NCBI GenBank assembly: GCA_023458755.1
Contig: JAEWYE010000062.1
Location: 1-64,000 of the forward strand
Direction: 5' to 3'
From: Bacillota bacterium
GTDB taxonomy: Bacteria > Bacillota > Clostridia > Oscillospirales > Acutalibacteraceae
Length of the DNA stretch: 64,000 bases
Made by a program: the position numbers and the translations under genes. Shown in pieces: positions 1-7,370 of the stretch; within the stretch, counting starts at the first letter, position 1; each line of letters opens with the position of its first letter. The notes under the pieces are model-generated. The model did not search any database. It saw only the letters and a list, made by a program, of their open reading frames with translations, and had not been told where the DNA came from.

Positions 1-1
1 A

Positions 2-187
2 CGTTCCCACCGCAAAGACAACGAGTATTTCTATGCTACTCACAAATTTTACTCATTCAATGATTTCAAAGCTCAATTAAAAACCTATATTCATAAATAC
101 AATGCTTTTCCTATGCGCCCTCTAAAGTGGCAGTCACCTAAACAGGTGCTTCATGATTTCTTTACTCTTGGTGTAACATATCATTGA
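2..187 (+). mobile_element. C-terminal end of a DDE-type transposase/integrase, cut by the window edge
   Basis: An open frame enters from the left edge and stops at 185-187. Its 61 residues begin RSHRKDNEYFYATH and end SPKQVLHDFFTLGVTYH. The ERSHRxDxEYFY-type start, followed by Y-x(3)-N and a P-x2-W-x-SP-x-Q-x-L segment, is typical of the end of the integrase core in IS3/IS481-type transposases. Only the last part is visible, so the element family and whether the gene is intact cannot be judged. No terminal inverted repeat was recognised in the 40 bases before the next gene. Confidence 0.7.
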
Positions 188-226
188 CAAACCTACATTC
201 CGCACGCTTTTTGCCTATTTACTGAA

Positions 227-589
227 CTATTTGAATAATTGTGTGAACATTTTCCAAATATCGTCATAAATCGCCACAATCAACTCCGCCGCTTGTTGTG
301 CGGCCTGCTGTGTCCAGCGGGTGGCATTGTATGCTACTGAGATATCAACGGATTTGTCCACGCCCATGACATGGATGTCAAACGTTTTCGCGCCCTGCTG
401 TGTTGTCGTTACACAGGCAACCGGGGCGTCGTTGCCGAAGCCGACCCACCTCGTATTGTAATCGACCGTGATAATCCCCATAACACAGGAAGCTATACAC
501 AGGGTGACAATCATAGAGGTAAAAAAGTAACGTACATTCTTCGATTTTTCTTTTCTGTCTTTTGTTTTAATATTTTTCTCTTTCTTCAT
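227..589 (-). CDS. Hypothetical small single-pass membrane protein
   Basis: A 120-residue protein with a very basic N-terminus (about residues 1-20, lysine-rich), one hydrophobic segment at about 22-42 and a predicted extracytoplasmic remainder. I do not recognise the family. It lies about 100 bases downstream of spoIIP in the same direction, so it could be the last gene of the gpr-spoIIP sporulation unit, although the gap leaves room for its own promoter. The outer part includes a helical, alanine/glutamine-rich stretch (WTQQAAQQAAELIVAIYDD). The function is unknown. Its position hints at a sporulation role, but that is inference only. Confidence 0.6.
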   Translation of the reverse strand: MKKEKNIKTKDRKEKSKNVRYFFTSMIVTLCIASCVMGIITVDYNTRWVGFGNDAPVACVTTTQQGAKTFDIHVMGVDKSVDISVAYNATRWTQQAAQQAAELIVAIYDDIWKMFTQLFK

Positions 590-687
590 CTTATCATTTC
601 CCTTTTTCCATATTGTGAACGTTTTTTAAATCTTTTTGTCTTTTCTCCGCTGTGATATTTTGTCCTCCCGATTTCCCACAGATTCCC

Positions 688-1848
688 TTATTTCAACGTC
701 AACAGCGTTTTGACGAGGGTTTTGCCGAATAAGGTTCCGGAATAGGTCGCCTCCTCGACCGTGTTAACCTCGGTTCCAAATTCGACCAGCAACGAACCTT
801 TTGTACGGTTTTCATTGTATTGCGCGTTACAGAAATCAACCGGACGCGCAAGCCCCGGGTACAGCTGCACCGCGGATTGCTGCAAGCGCAGAGCAAAGCG
901 TAAATTGTATTCCCAGTTTGGAAAATCCTGCGTTCCGTCATCGTCACAGCCGCTCACAATCATAAGCTGCGCGGCTTTTTTGCCGTTTATCGTGACCGTT
1001 GGCTTTATGCGTTCGTTGCCGCCCAGCGCGTCGCGGTGAATATCGAGTGTTACCTGAATGCCGGGGTATTTTTTGATATCCTTTTTCATCGTATCTTCCG
1101 AACGGTAATATGAGCCGTTGTAGCTGGGATAGTCGTGTACAGTGGTATCGTGAATCACTCCGATTCCGGCCGCTTTCAGTTCCGCCTCAATAGCGTTGCC
1201 AACCATAACGACATTCTTGGTGTTATCTAATGTGCGGGTTGGGAAACTCGAATAATAAAACGGCATTAATTGGCTCATGTAGCTTTCGGTGGTATGCGTA
1301 TGATAAATCAGCACCTGCGGTGTTCCGTCGGTCTTTATCTTAACGGCAGGCTGCTTTTTTAACTCCTGCGCGATATTAACGGAATGCTTATCCGTATTGT
1401 TTTTCACATAAATGCCTTGATACTGTGTGCCGTTGTCTGCCATTTGTACTTCTTTAATGGGGTAAGCGGTGCCCAAACCGCTTTGTGCCGCCGCGGAAGA
1501 AGTGCCTTGCGAATTTGTGCCGGATGCAGCCGACGCTCCGCTTTGCGGTGCCTGTGAAGAAGGCCGGGAGCCTGCCGTACCCGAAGAGTTGGGAATTTCA
1601 ACGGGGCCGCTGTCTTCTCCATCCCCTCCGCCGAATCCGGTTTTTATTGCCTCCGCGCCGCCCTGCGGCATAATAAACCCGGCGGCTGTCAGAGCCGCCG
1701 TATCGCTGTGCGCGTTGATTTGGGGCATTATGCGTGCGACAAAACAAACAACTGCCACTGCCGTCGCCAGCACAGCCACCGCTTTTGTACAAAAACGTTT
1801 GCCTTTGTTTTTGTTCACATGACTTGTTTTATTTGCCACGATGCGCAT
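688..1848 (-). CDS. spoIIP: Stage II sporulation protein P (SpoIIP), peptidoglycan amidase/endopeptidase
   Basis: SpoIIP is the amidase/endopeptidase of the SpoIID-SpoIIM-SpoIIP machine that thins septal peptidoglycan and drives engulfment. The protein has a basic N-terminus, one membrane anchor (about residues 18-40), a low-complexity Ser/Ala/Gly/Gln linker (about 75-125) and the C-terminal amidase domain. That domain carries the metal-ligand motifs LIYHTHTTESY and LDIHRDA and a C-terminal VEFG. I place the start at the ATG at 1848, seven bases after GGGGG. A GTG at 1887 would add 13 residues but has a poorer ribosome site. gpr lies immediately upstream in the same direction, a pairing common in Clostridia and Bacilli. 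Confidence 0.93.
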   Translation of the reverse strand: MRIVANKTSHVNKNKGKRFCTKAVAVLATAVAVVCFVARIMPQINAHSDTAALTAAGFIMPQGGAEAIKTGFGGGDGEDSGPVEIPNSSGTAGSRPSSQAPQSGASAASGTNSQGTSSAAAQSGLGTAYPIKEVQMADNGTQYQGIYVKNNTDKHSVNIAQELKKQPAVKIKTDGTPQVLIYHTHTTESYMSQLMPFYYSSFPTRTLDNTKNVVMVGNAIEAELKAAGIGVIHDTTVHDYPSYNGSYYRSEDTMKKDIKKYPGIQVTLDIHRDALGGNERIKPTVTINGKKAAQLMIVSGCDDDGTQDFPNWEYNLRFALRLQQSAVQLYPGLARPVDFCNAQYNENRTKGSLLVEFGTEVNTVEEATYSGTLFGKTLVKTLLTLK

Positions 1849-1916
1849 ATTGAACCCCCATAATGTGATACTCCATTCTATGCGCACCTGTCCTATACTA
1901 TGCCAGAAGCCAAAGG

Positions 1917-2798
1917 CTACACAAGCGATAAAAATTCTTCCACGGTAAATTGCGGATTCAGTGTCAGATTGATTGCCATTGCCAGCAGTTTGGCCGCACG
2001 CGAAATTAAAAGGTCGATTTCACGGGGGGTAACAACCATCTGCGCACCGCGGGGAGCAAGTTCCTCCTTGAGCATCTCCATTTGATTTTCGTCCTCGGTG
2101 AGCAGGTCAGCCGCCAGTGTCGCAACATCCACCACAGTGGGCACTCCCATGCTGATAACCGGCACACCAAGTGTTTGCAGACTAATCTGCGGACGGGCAT
2201 TGCCTACTCCCGCGCCGGGCGCGATGCCCGCGTCGCTCATTTGAACCGTACAGCCCAATCGTGCAAGATTGCGTGAGGCCAGCGCATCAATAGCGATTAC
2301 CGCGTCCGGCTTCAGCTTCTGCACAAGCGCCTGTAAGAGTTCGAACGCGTCAATTCCGGTATTCCCCAAAACGCCCGCGGAAATCCCCGCAACCGGGCGC
2401 AGACCTTCCATTCCGGTAACCCGCGCAAGTTCTCCCTGAATATGTCTTGTGGCAAACAGCAGCTCCAGTGTTTTCGGTCCTAACGCATCCGGTGTAATAT
2501 CACGGTTGCCCAAACCAACCACAAGCACAAAACCGCTTTTCGGCAGCAGCTTTTCCAATTCCTGCGCAGCCAAACGGGTATATTTATCCTGACCGTCTAT
2601 ATGGTCGGAAATCGCGGGAACCTCAAGCGTAATATAGCTGCCCTGCGGCTTGCGGAGCTGTTCCGCCGCCGACTCGCTGGTAATGCGAATATGGGTGATT
2701 TTGCAATCCTCAATATCTTGCTCATAAGACTCCACTCCCTCCGGTTTTGTCTGCAAATTTTCATTTTCTTCCAGTGCCAAATCCGTACGAAAATTCAT
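1917..2798 (-). CDS. gpr: Germination protease GPR (spore endopeptidase), zymogen form
   Basis: GPR degrades the small acid-soluble spore proteins during germination to release amino acids. The 293-residue protein starts MNFRTDLALEENE, matching the propeptide of the family, which is removed by self-cleavage late in sporulation. The family block GLGNRDITPDALGPKT (about residues 95-110) is intact, as are the glycine-rich GISAGVLGNTGIDAFE and the AIDALASR segments that hold acidic residues of this atypical aspartic protease. The length is close to the roughly 320-370 of relatives, slightly short. It precedes spoIIP with a gap of about 70 bases and is probably co-transcribed in the developing spore. 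Confidence 0.95.
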   Translation of the reverse strand: MNFRTDLALEENENLQTKPEGVESYEQDIEDCKITHIRITSESAAEQLRKPQGSYITLEVPAISDHIDGQDKYTRLAAQELEKLLPKSGFVLVVGLGNRDITPDALGPKTLELLFATRHIQGELARVTGMEGLRPVAGISAGVLGNTGIDAFELLQALVQKLKPDAVIAIDALASRNLARLGCTVQMSDAGIAPGAGVGNARPQISLQTLGVPVISMGVPTVVDVATLAADLLTEDENQMEMLKEELAPRGAQMVVTPREIDLLISRAAKLLAMAINLTLNPQFTVEEFLSLV

Positions 2799-2878
2799 TT
2801 GATTTCATTCCTTTATTTTTATTTTATATGAGAAAGCTTTCCGCTCTGCATAACGAAATCCTGTTTCATGTTATTCTC

Positions 2879-3083
2879 CTCTCCCTTGCCAAAGGGAGGG
2901 GTCACCGCAGTGACAAAGAGATATGTCCTTCTACACAATTATTGCGCACTCCCGTGCGCTAATTGGGGAGGGTGGGGCGGCAAGCCGCCCCTTACGCTCC
3001 GCTGGGGCGTGGGTTGGCCTACGCAAACTCTTTTATTCCTCTCAATTACTAAAAGGAGATGTCACCGCAGTGACAGAGAGATA
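2879..3083. repeat. Two copies of a 45-bp intergenic repeat with a GTCAC/GTGAC hairpin
   Basis: A unit of about 45 bp occurs at 2879-2923 and again at 3039-3083 in the same orientation. The best-conserved part is GTCACCGCAGTGACA followed by (A/G)AGAGATA, at 2901-2923 and 3061-3083. It contains a 5-bp inverted repeat (GTCAC-CGCA-GTGAC). Each copy is preceded by a purine-rich AAAGGGAGG or AAAAGGAG stretch. The sequence between them is GC-rich with further short palindromes (GGGGCGGCAAGCCGCCCC). This resembles the short dispersed palindromic repeats of Ruminococcaceae genomes. No long open frame with a ribosome site was seen here. Confidence 0.6.
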
Positions 3084-3125
3084 CTATGATTATGAACCGA
3101 TTTTCCGCCGTTACTCAAAAAATTA

Positions 3126-3155
3126 TTGCAATTTTAACAGGATTTATGCTATAAT
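3126..3155 (+). promoter_or_regulatory. Distal sigma-A promoter candidate for rpsT
   Basis: TTGCAA (3126-3131), an 18-base spacer, then TATAAT (3150-3155). It would start transcription about 100 bases before rpsT. Confidence 0.5.
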
Positions 3156-3198
3156 TGTTCGGTTAAATGGGCTGTGTGTAAAATCGGCAAAAAATCTC

Positions 3199-3227
3199 TT
3201 GCATTTTTTGCTCTTGCATGATATTAT
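3199..3227 (+). promoter_or_regulatory. Proximal sigma-A promoter candidate for rpsT
   Basis: TTGCAT (3199-3204), a 17-base spacer, then TATTAT (3222-3227), about 38 bases before the rpsT start codon. It forms a tandem pair with the promoter at 3126-3155, as is common for ribosomal protein genes. Confidence 0.55.
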
Positions 3228-3264
3228 TATTTGTACGTGACGATGTATCGAAGGAGGTGTGACT

Positions 3265-3528
3265 ATGCCAAACATTCAATCAGCAAAAAAGCGCGTAAAG
3301 GTTATTGCTACAAAAACCCTTAGAAATAAGGCGATTAATTCTGAATTAAAAACAGATATAAAGAAAGCTAACCTTTCAATTGACAACAAAGCTGAGGACA
3401 AGACTGAGGCTGTTCGTGTTGCAATGAAAAGAATTGATCAGGCTTCTGCTAAGGGAATCCTTCACAAGAACACTGCTGCAAGAAGGAAGTCCGCCCTCGC
3501 CCGCAAACTCAATTCTATAAACGCTTAA
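3265..3528 (+). CDS. rpsT: 30S ribosomal protein S20
   Basis: S20 binds 16S rRNA in the bottom of the 30S body. The protein of 87 residues begins MPNIQSAKKRVKV and has the expected lysine-rich helical composition, with HKNTAARRKSALARKLN at the C-terminus. The ATG at 3265 follows AAGGAGGTGTGACT; a GTG six bases upstream lies inside that ribosome site and is not a likely start. The gene sits divergently next to gpr, a neighbour arrangement seen in many Firmicutes, with tandem promoters upstream and a terminator downstream. Confidence 0.97.
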   Translation: MPNIQSAKKRVKVIATKTLRNKAINSELKTDIKKANLSIDNKAEDKTEAVRVAMKRIDQASAKGILHKNTAARRKSALARKLNSINA

Positions 3529-3551
3529 TGGACGTCATCATTATGGTATCG

Positions 3552-3579
3552 AAAGCAGAGCTTATGCCCTGCTTTTTTT
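3552..3579 (+). terminator. Rho-independent terminator of rpsT
   Basis: AAAGCAG (3552-3558) pairs with CTGCTTT (3569-3575) across a 10-base loop and runs into a T-tract, 24 bases after the rpsT stop. Confidence 0.8.
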
Positions 3580-3608
3580 ACTAGATTTTGTTTTTATTTT
3601 TCGTTTGA

Positions 3609-3637
3609 TTGACTTTTTCCCGTTTTTTGGGTATTAT
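3609..3637 (+). promoter_or_regulatory. Sigma-A promoter candidate for the small membrane protein gene
   Basis: TTGACT (3609-3614), a 17-base spacer and TATTAT (3632-3637), about 60 bases ahead of the TTG start at 3697. Confidence 0.6.
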
Positions 3638-3696
3638 ATATAGTAGGTTAGTAAGTTTTTCTATCCGTTTCAATTTGTTCATGGAGGTGCTCTATT

Positions 3697-3852
3697 TTGA
3701 AAAAGAAATGCAATATACTGGCTTTGATTTTTGGCATTATCGCAGTCGCGGCCGCTGTGACCGCTACCGTTGCCGGCGTTCTTTTGTTCTTTGAAAAGAA
3801 GAAAAAGGATGAAGAGGAACTTGAGCACTATTTGGATTGCTCCATTCAATAA
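3697..3852 (+). CDS. Small membrane protein, 51 residues, TTG start
   Basis: A short gene supported by a near-consensus promoter, a GGAGGT ribosome site eight bases before TTG, and a strong terminator just after the stop. The product starts with three lysines and has one hydrophobic segment at about residues 7-32, rich in alanine, valine and isoleucine. It then turns abruptly to the charged tail FFEKKKKDEEELEHYLDCSIQ. This layout suggests a single-pass inner-membrane protein with a cytoplasmic acidic tail containing one cysteine. I do not recognise the family. The non-ATG start and small size mean automatic annotation may miss it. It converges with spoVAE. Confidence 0.75.
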   Translation: MKKKCNILALIFGIIAVAAAVTATVAGVLLFFEKKKKDEEELEHYLDCSIQ

Positions 3853-3877
3853 AATCCCGGTTTCGGCACACATAACG

Positions 3878-3920
3878 CGGGCAGATGAACGAAGTGTTTG
3901 GTTCATCTGCCCGTTTCGTT
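3878..3920. terminator. Bidirectional terminator between convergent genes
   Basis: CGGGCAGATGAAC (3878-3890) pairs perfectly with GTTCATCTGCCCG (3901-3913), with TTTCGTTTT on the plus-strand side. It probably ends the small membrane gene and, read the other way, sits directly after the spoVAE stop. Confidence 0.8.
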
Positions 3921-3921
3921 T

Positions 3922-4278
3922 TCAGGATTTATCCCCCGGCTTTGAGACCAGCGCCGCCAAATAACCGAAAAATACCGCAGCGGCAATTCCGGCTGAGCCG
4001 GCGGTTACGCCCCCGGTAAACGCACCGAGCAAACCGTCTTTGCGTACCGCTTCCATGGTACCTTTTGCCATCGTATAGCCAAACCCGCTCAGCGGAACCG
4101 TTGCCCCAGCACCGGCAAAATCGACCAGCGGCTCATACAGCCCCACCGCCGTAAGAACAACGCCAAGCGTGACAAACAGTACCAATATTCGAGCGGGTGT
4201 CATTTTGGTGTAATCGATTAAAATCTGCGCCACTACGCAAATCAGTCCACCCACAACAAATGCTTTCACATATTCCAT
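3922..4278 (-). CDS. spoVAE: Stage V sporulation protein AE (SpoVAE)
   Basis: SpoVAE is one of the integral inner-membrane SpoVA proteins that move dipicolinic acid into the forespore and out at germination. The 118-residue protein is almost entirely hydrophobic, with about four membrane segments and a conserved glycine-rich middle (GAGATVPLSGFGYTMAKG) diagnostic of the family. The start at 4278 follows GGAAGGTG by seven bases; an upstream in-frame extension of 32 residues has no such site and is hydrophilic, so I leave it out. The usual neighbours spoVAC and spoVAD are not in this window, so this copy is solitary. Confidence 0.9.
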   Translation of the reverse strand: MEYVKAFVVGGLICVVAQILIDYTKMTPARILVLFVTLGVVLTAVGLYEPLVDFAGAGATVPLSGFGYTMAKGTMEAVRKDGLLGAFTGGVTAGSAGIAAAVFFGYLAALVSKPGDKS

Positions 4279-4602
4279 GGTTTCACCTTCCTTTCCAAAT
4301 ATACAGTCCTTGCGACTTTTCATTCCTGCCTTATACTTCCCATTTTTTGGCTTCAATATGTAATGCTTGTTCAATAATTAGCAACCTTCTCGGCTGGCGC
4401 CAGTGCAATTTCTTGAATTGTATTTCTAATACCAACTTAATTTAGAAAAGGGTTTGCTTAATATACAAAGGTGATAAGTTCGTGCTGTAATAATAGGTAT
4501 AAAACTCTCGTGCACAAGCTCTATATTTTTCCTTCATATTTTTAACTCAATTGTTAAATTGAATGAAAATTTTATAGCTTTTTGCAAGCTTCAAAAAAGG
4601 GC

Positions 4603-4630
4603 TTGCATTTTTTAAGTTCTATGGTATACT
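4603..4630 (+). promoter_or_regulatory. Promoter candidate of the amtB leader
   Basis: TTGCAT (4603-4608), a 16-base spacer and TATACT (4625-4630). A start near 4637 would give a leader of about 210 bases before amtB, interrupted by the terminator at 4752-4796. The rest of 4279-4602 is AT-rich, and I see no gene in it. Confidence 0.5.
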
Positions 4631-4744
4631 GTATTCATTAACAAATTAAAGTTTGTTGTTTCTTTTGCTTCATTTAGCTATGTTTTCCAATGATTAACTT
4701 TATTTGGAACACCTTGCAGTTTTTTTCATAGCATAATAGTATTA

Positions 4745-4796
4745 GATAATCAAAGAGGATTATCGAGCTTTAAGCTCGGTAATCCTCTTTTTTATA
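4745..4796 (+). promoter_or_regulatory. Terminator/antiterminator switch in the amtB leader
   Basis: A strong terminator is formed by AAAGAGGATTATCGAGC (4752-4768), loop TTTAA and its complement (4774-4790), followed by T-rich sequence. Its left arm also takes part in an alternative hairpin: GATAATC (4745-4751), loop AAAGAG (4752-4757) and GATTATC (4758-4764). The two structures exclude each other. The six-base loop has A at position 1 and G at position 4, the loop signature of RNA hairpins bound by ANTAR-domain antiterminators. That fits nitrogen control of an ammonium transporter. A matching first hairpin was not found, so the ANTAR link is tentative. The alternative is a short RNA ending here. 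Confidence 0.55.
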
Positions 4797-4849
4797 TATT
4801 TCTTTTAAATACATTAACTTTTGGGAATTTTTGCGGGAGATGATTTACT

Positions 4850-6103
4850 ATGCAGATTAACTATGGAGATTGTGCTTTCATTCTAATTTGTTCAGCGCTG
4901 GTATTTTTAATGACACCGGCTTTGGGGTTTTTCTACGCGGGCATGGTGCGCAGGAAAAATGTTTTAAACACCTTGTTTGCCTGCCTTTTTATTTGCGGGC
5001 TAGCTTCTGTCATGTGGGTGGTTGGCGGCTATTCGCTCGCTTTCGGAACCGACCATGGCGGTATCATTGGTGGACTGAATCACTTGTTCTTTAACGGATT
5101 AAGCGTAAACAGCGTTCCGAATGCCGATTATGCTTCTACCATTCCTGAATCCTTGTTTGCTGTATTCCAAATGATGTTTGCCATTATTACCCCAGCCTTG
5201 ATTGTCGGTTCTTTAGCGGAAAGAATGAAATTCTCCCGTTTGGTTATCTTTATCGCTTTGTGGTCCCTGATCGTGTACTATCCGCTCGCGCATATGGTGT
5301 GGGGCGCAGGCGGTTTCATTAAATCTCTCGGTGCGGTTGACTTTGCTGGCGGCAACGTGGTTCATATCAGTTCCGGCGTTTCCGGTCTTGTCGCCTGCAT
5401 CATTCTTGGGCGCCGACGCGGCTATGGCATGATGAACTACAATCCGCACAATATCCCATTTGTTGTGCTTGGTGCCGCCCTTCTGTGGTTTGGTTGGTTC
5501 GGCTTCAACGCCGGCAGCGCGCTCGGTTCCGGCACACTGGCAATCCACGCATTCATTACAACCAATACATCTGCCGCAATTGCCATGCTTTCTTGGATGC
5601 TGATTGAAAAGATCAAGTTTGGCAAGCCAACCGTTATGGGTGCTTCTACCGGCTGTGTAATCGGTTTGGTAGCCATTACTCCAGGCGCAGGTTTCGTCCC
5701 GATTTGGGCTTCGCTGATTATCGGCGCGTTGGTCAGCCCGATTTGCTTCTTCTTCATTACAAAAGTAAAGAGCAAATTCAAATACGATGACGCACTCGAC
5801 GCATTCGGCTGCCACGGTATTGGCGGTATTTGGGGCGGCATCGCAACCGGATTGTTTACACAGAAATCCATTAACTCCGCCGCAAAATGGGATGGCTTGG
5901 TATTCGGCGACTATCATTTGTTTTTGGCTCAGCTGGAAAGTATCGGCATTACCATTGCGATTGCCGCGGTTGCAACCTTTGTGATTCTCAAAGTGATCAA
6001 ACTCTTTGGCGATATTCGCGTATCCGTCGCGGAAGAAGCAGACGGTTTGGATATTTCTGAACACAGCGAAAGTGCTTATCCATCCTTTAACGGCCTTGAC
6101 TAA
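4850..6103 (+). CDS. amtB: Ammonium transporter AmtB
   Basis: Trimeric inner-membrane channel for ammonium/ammonia uptake. The 417-residue protein has about eleven membrane segments. Recognisable Amt blocks include FYAGMVRRKNVL near the N-terminus and the two pore histidines in VVHISSGVSGL (about residue 172) and FGCHGIGGIWGGIATGLF (about residue 325). The start at 4850 follows GGGAGATG. glnK begins 14 bases after the stop, giving the near-universal amtB-glnK pair, in which the PII protein blocks the channel when nitrogen is plentiful. Expression is probably controlled by the leader terminator at 4745-4796. Confidence 0.96.
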   Translation: MQINYGDCAFILICSALVFLMTPALGFFYAGMVRRKNVLNTLFACLFICGLASVMWVVGGYSLAFGTDHGGIIGGLNHLFFNGLSVNSVPNADYASTIPESLFAVFQMMFAIITPALIVGSLAERMKFSRLVIFIALWSLIVYYPLAHMVWGAGGFIKSLGAVDFAGGNVVHISSGVSGLVACIILGRRRGYGMMNYNPHNIPFVVLGAALLWFGWFGFNAGSALGSGTLAIHAFITTNTSAAIAMLSWMLIEKIKFGKPTVMGASTGCVIGLVAITPGAGFVPIWASLIIGALVSPICFFFITKVKSKFKYDDALDAFGCHGIGGIWGGIATGLFTQKSINSAAKWDGLVFGDYHLFLAQLESIGITIAIAAVATFVILKVIKLFGDIRVSVAEEADGLDISEHSESAYPSFNGLD

Positions 6104-6117
6104 GGAGGAAAAATAAA

Positions 6118-6456
6118 ATGAAAAAATTGGAAGCCATCATTCGTCCCAGCAATCTGGAAGAGCTCAAGGATGCCCTGCTGAAAGCCAACGTAAACGGCCT
6201 TACCATTAGTCAGGTGCTCGGCTGCGGAACCCAGCACGGCTGGACAGAGCACGTGCGCGGCAGCGAAATCCTTATGAACTGTCTGCCGAAAATAAAAGTG
6301 GCCATGGTTGTTCCTGACGATCGCTTGGATGAAATTGCCGATTTGATTATCTCAATCGCGCAAAGCGGAGAAGTCGGCGACGGCAAAATTTTCATCACGG
6401 ATGTGGCCGACTGCATTCGTATCCGAACCGGTGAGCGCGGAAATGTGGCGCTTTAA
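6118..6456 (+). CDS. glnK: PII-family nitrogen regulator (GlnK-like) without the T-loop tyrosine
   Basis: PII proteins sense 2-oxoglutarate and ATP/ADP and regulate AmtB by inserting the T-loop into the pore. The 112 residues align without gaps over the core: an N-terminal KKLEAIIRP, Gln39, PKIKVAMVVPDD, and the C-terminal signature GDGKIFITDVADCIRIRTGE. In the T-loop the usual TE-(L/I)-YRGAEY is TEHVRGSEI, so Tyr51 is Ile and Tyr46 is Val. Uridylylation at Tyr51 is therefore impossible, and control is likely by ligand binding only. It is translated from AGGAGG just downstream of amtB and followed by a terminator. Confidence 0.94.
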   Translation: MKKLEAIIRPSNLEELKDALLKANVNGLTISQVLGCGTQHGWTEHVRGSEILMNCLPKIKVAMVVPDDRLDEIADLIISIAQSGEVGDGKIFITDVADCIRIRTGERGNVAL

Positions 6457-6500
6457 TCCCGCAGCTTGGTTGACATAAGATTTAAAAACATTTAAAATGA

Positions 6501-6537
6501 AAGAGAACCGTTTACAAAGGACGGTTCTCTCTTTTTG
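6501..6537 (+). terminator. Terminator of amtB-glnK
   Basis: AGAGAACCGT (6502-6511) pairs with ACGGTTCTCT (6521-6530), followed by CTTTTTG. Confidence 0.88.
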
Positions 6538-6565
6538 TATTTAATTAAGGAAGGAATTCGCATCC

Positions 6566-7357
6566 ATGACGAAAAAAACAATCTTTTTTGATATTGACGG
6601 CACCCTGCTCAGTACCCTGAACGGCAAGCGGTTTGTTATACCGGAAAGCACCATGCAGGCACTGCATCAGCTGAAGCGAAACGGTCACCAAATCGTTATC
6701 TGTTCCGGCAGGCAGGAAGCATTCATTCATAAATACTTTCCCGGTATTTTTTCCAGCTACGTCGCCATGAACGGCACCCATGTGGTTTACGACGGGAAAA
6801 CTATTTTTGACCATGTCCTTTCGAAGGATGAGGTCGTGCAACTGATCGAACGCTTTGATGAGGTCGGAGCCTGGTATAATTTTGTGGGCAAAGCAAACGG
6901 CTGGTCCCGCAACATTCCCGCATCCATAATGGACGATATGAACCCGATTTACGGCTTGGAAAACTACATAAAAACGGACTGGCAGCCGCAGGATGTGCAG
7001 GCCAATATATTGGACTTCTTTTTTGAGGATGAGGCGCACTACAAGCGCGTGCAATCCGCCTTTACCGGTTCTCTGGTAATGAACCGGCACGGCACTGAAC
7101 TTGCCGCCGACCTTTCCTTTAAGGAAACCGACAAGTCAAAAGGGATTGCGCGTTTTCTGGAATACACCGGCATTCCAAAGAGCGATACCTTCGCCTTTGG
7201 CGACGGCTACAACGACATCACTATGATGAGTGCGGTCAGCTGCGGAGTGGCAATGGGCAACGGTGTTGACGAAGTCAAACAAGCCGCCGCCTATGTAACG
7301 GATGATATTTTCAGCGACGGCATCTACAAAGCCCTGAAGCATTTTGAATTGATTTAA
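6566..7357 (+). CDS. HAD-superfamily hydrolase, Cof/YidA type
   Basis: A 263-residue phosphatase of the Cof-type (type IIB cap) HAD family, whose members dephosphorylate sugar phosphates and nucleotides such as flavin mononucleotide. Motif I is FFDIDGTLL (about residues 6-14) with the nucleophile and acid aspartates; motif II is VICSGR; motif III is a lysine near SKGIARFL; motif IV is FGDGYNDITMM (about 212). All catalytic motifs are present, so it should be active, but the substrate cannot be read from sequence. It is preceded by a ribosome site AAGGAAGG and stands alone between the glnK terminator and a convergent gene. Confidence 0.9.
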   Translation: MTKKTIFFDIDGTLLSTLNGKRFVIPESTMQALHQLKRNGHQIVICSGRQEAFIHKYFPGIFSSYVAMNGTHVVYDGKTIFDHVLSKDEVVQLIERFDEVGAWYNFVGKANGWSRNIPASIMDDMNPIYGLENYIKTDWQPQDVQANILDFFFEDEAHYKRVQSAFTGSLVMNRHGTELAADLSFKETDKSKGIARFLEYTGIPKSDTFAFGDGYNDITMMSAVSCGVAMGNGVDEVKQAAAYVTDDIFSDGIYKALKHFELI

Positions 7358-7370
7358 AAGCAGTTTCTGC

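Noticed and set aside
5213..6064. Long open frame on the strand opposite amtB
   Set aside because: No ribosome site, Cys/Asn-rich composition unlike a real protein, and it lies fully inside a well-conserved gene.
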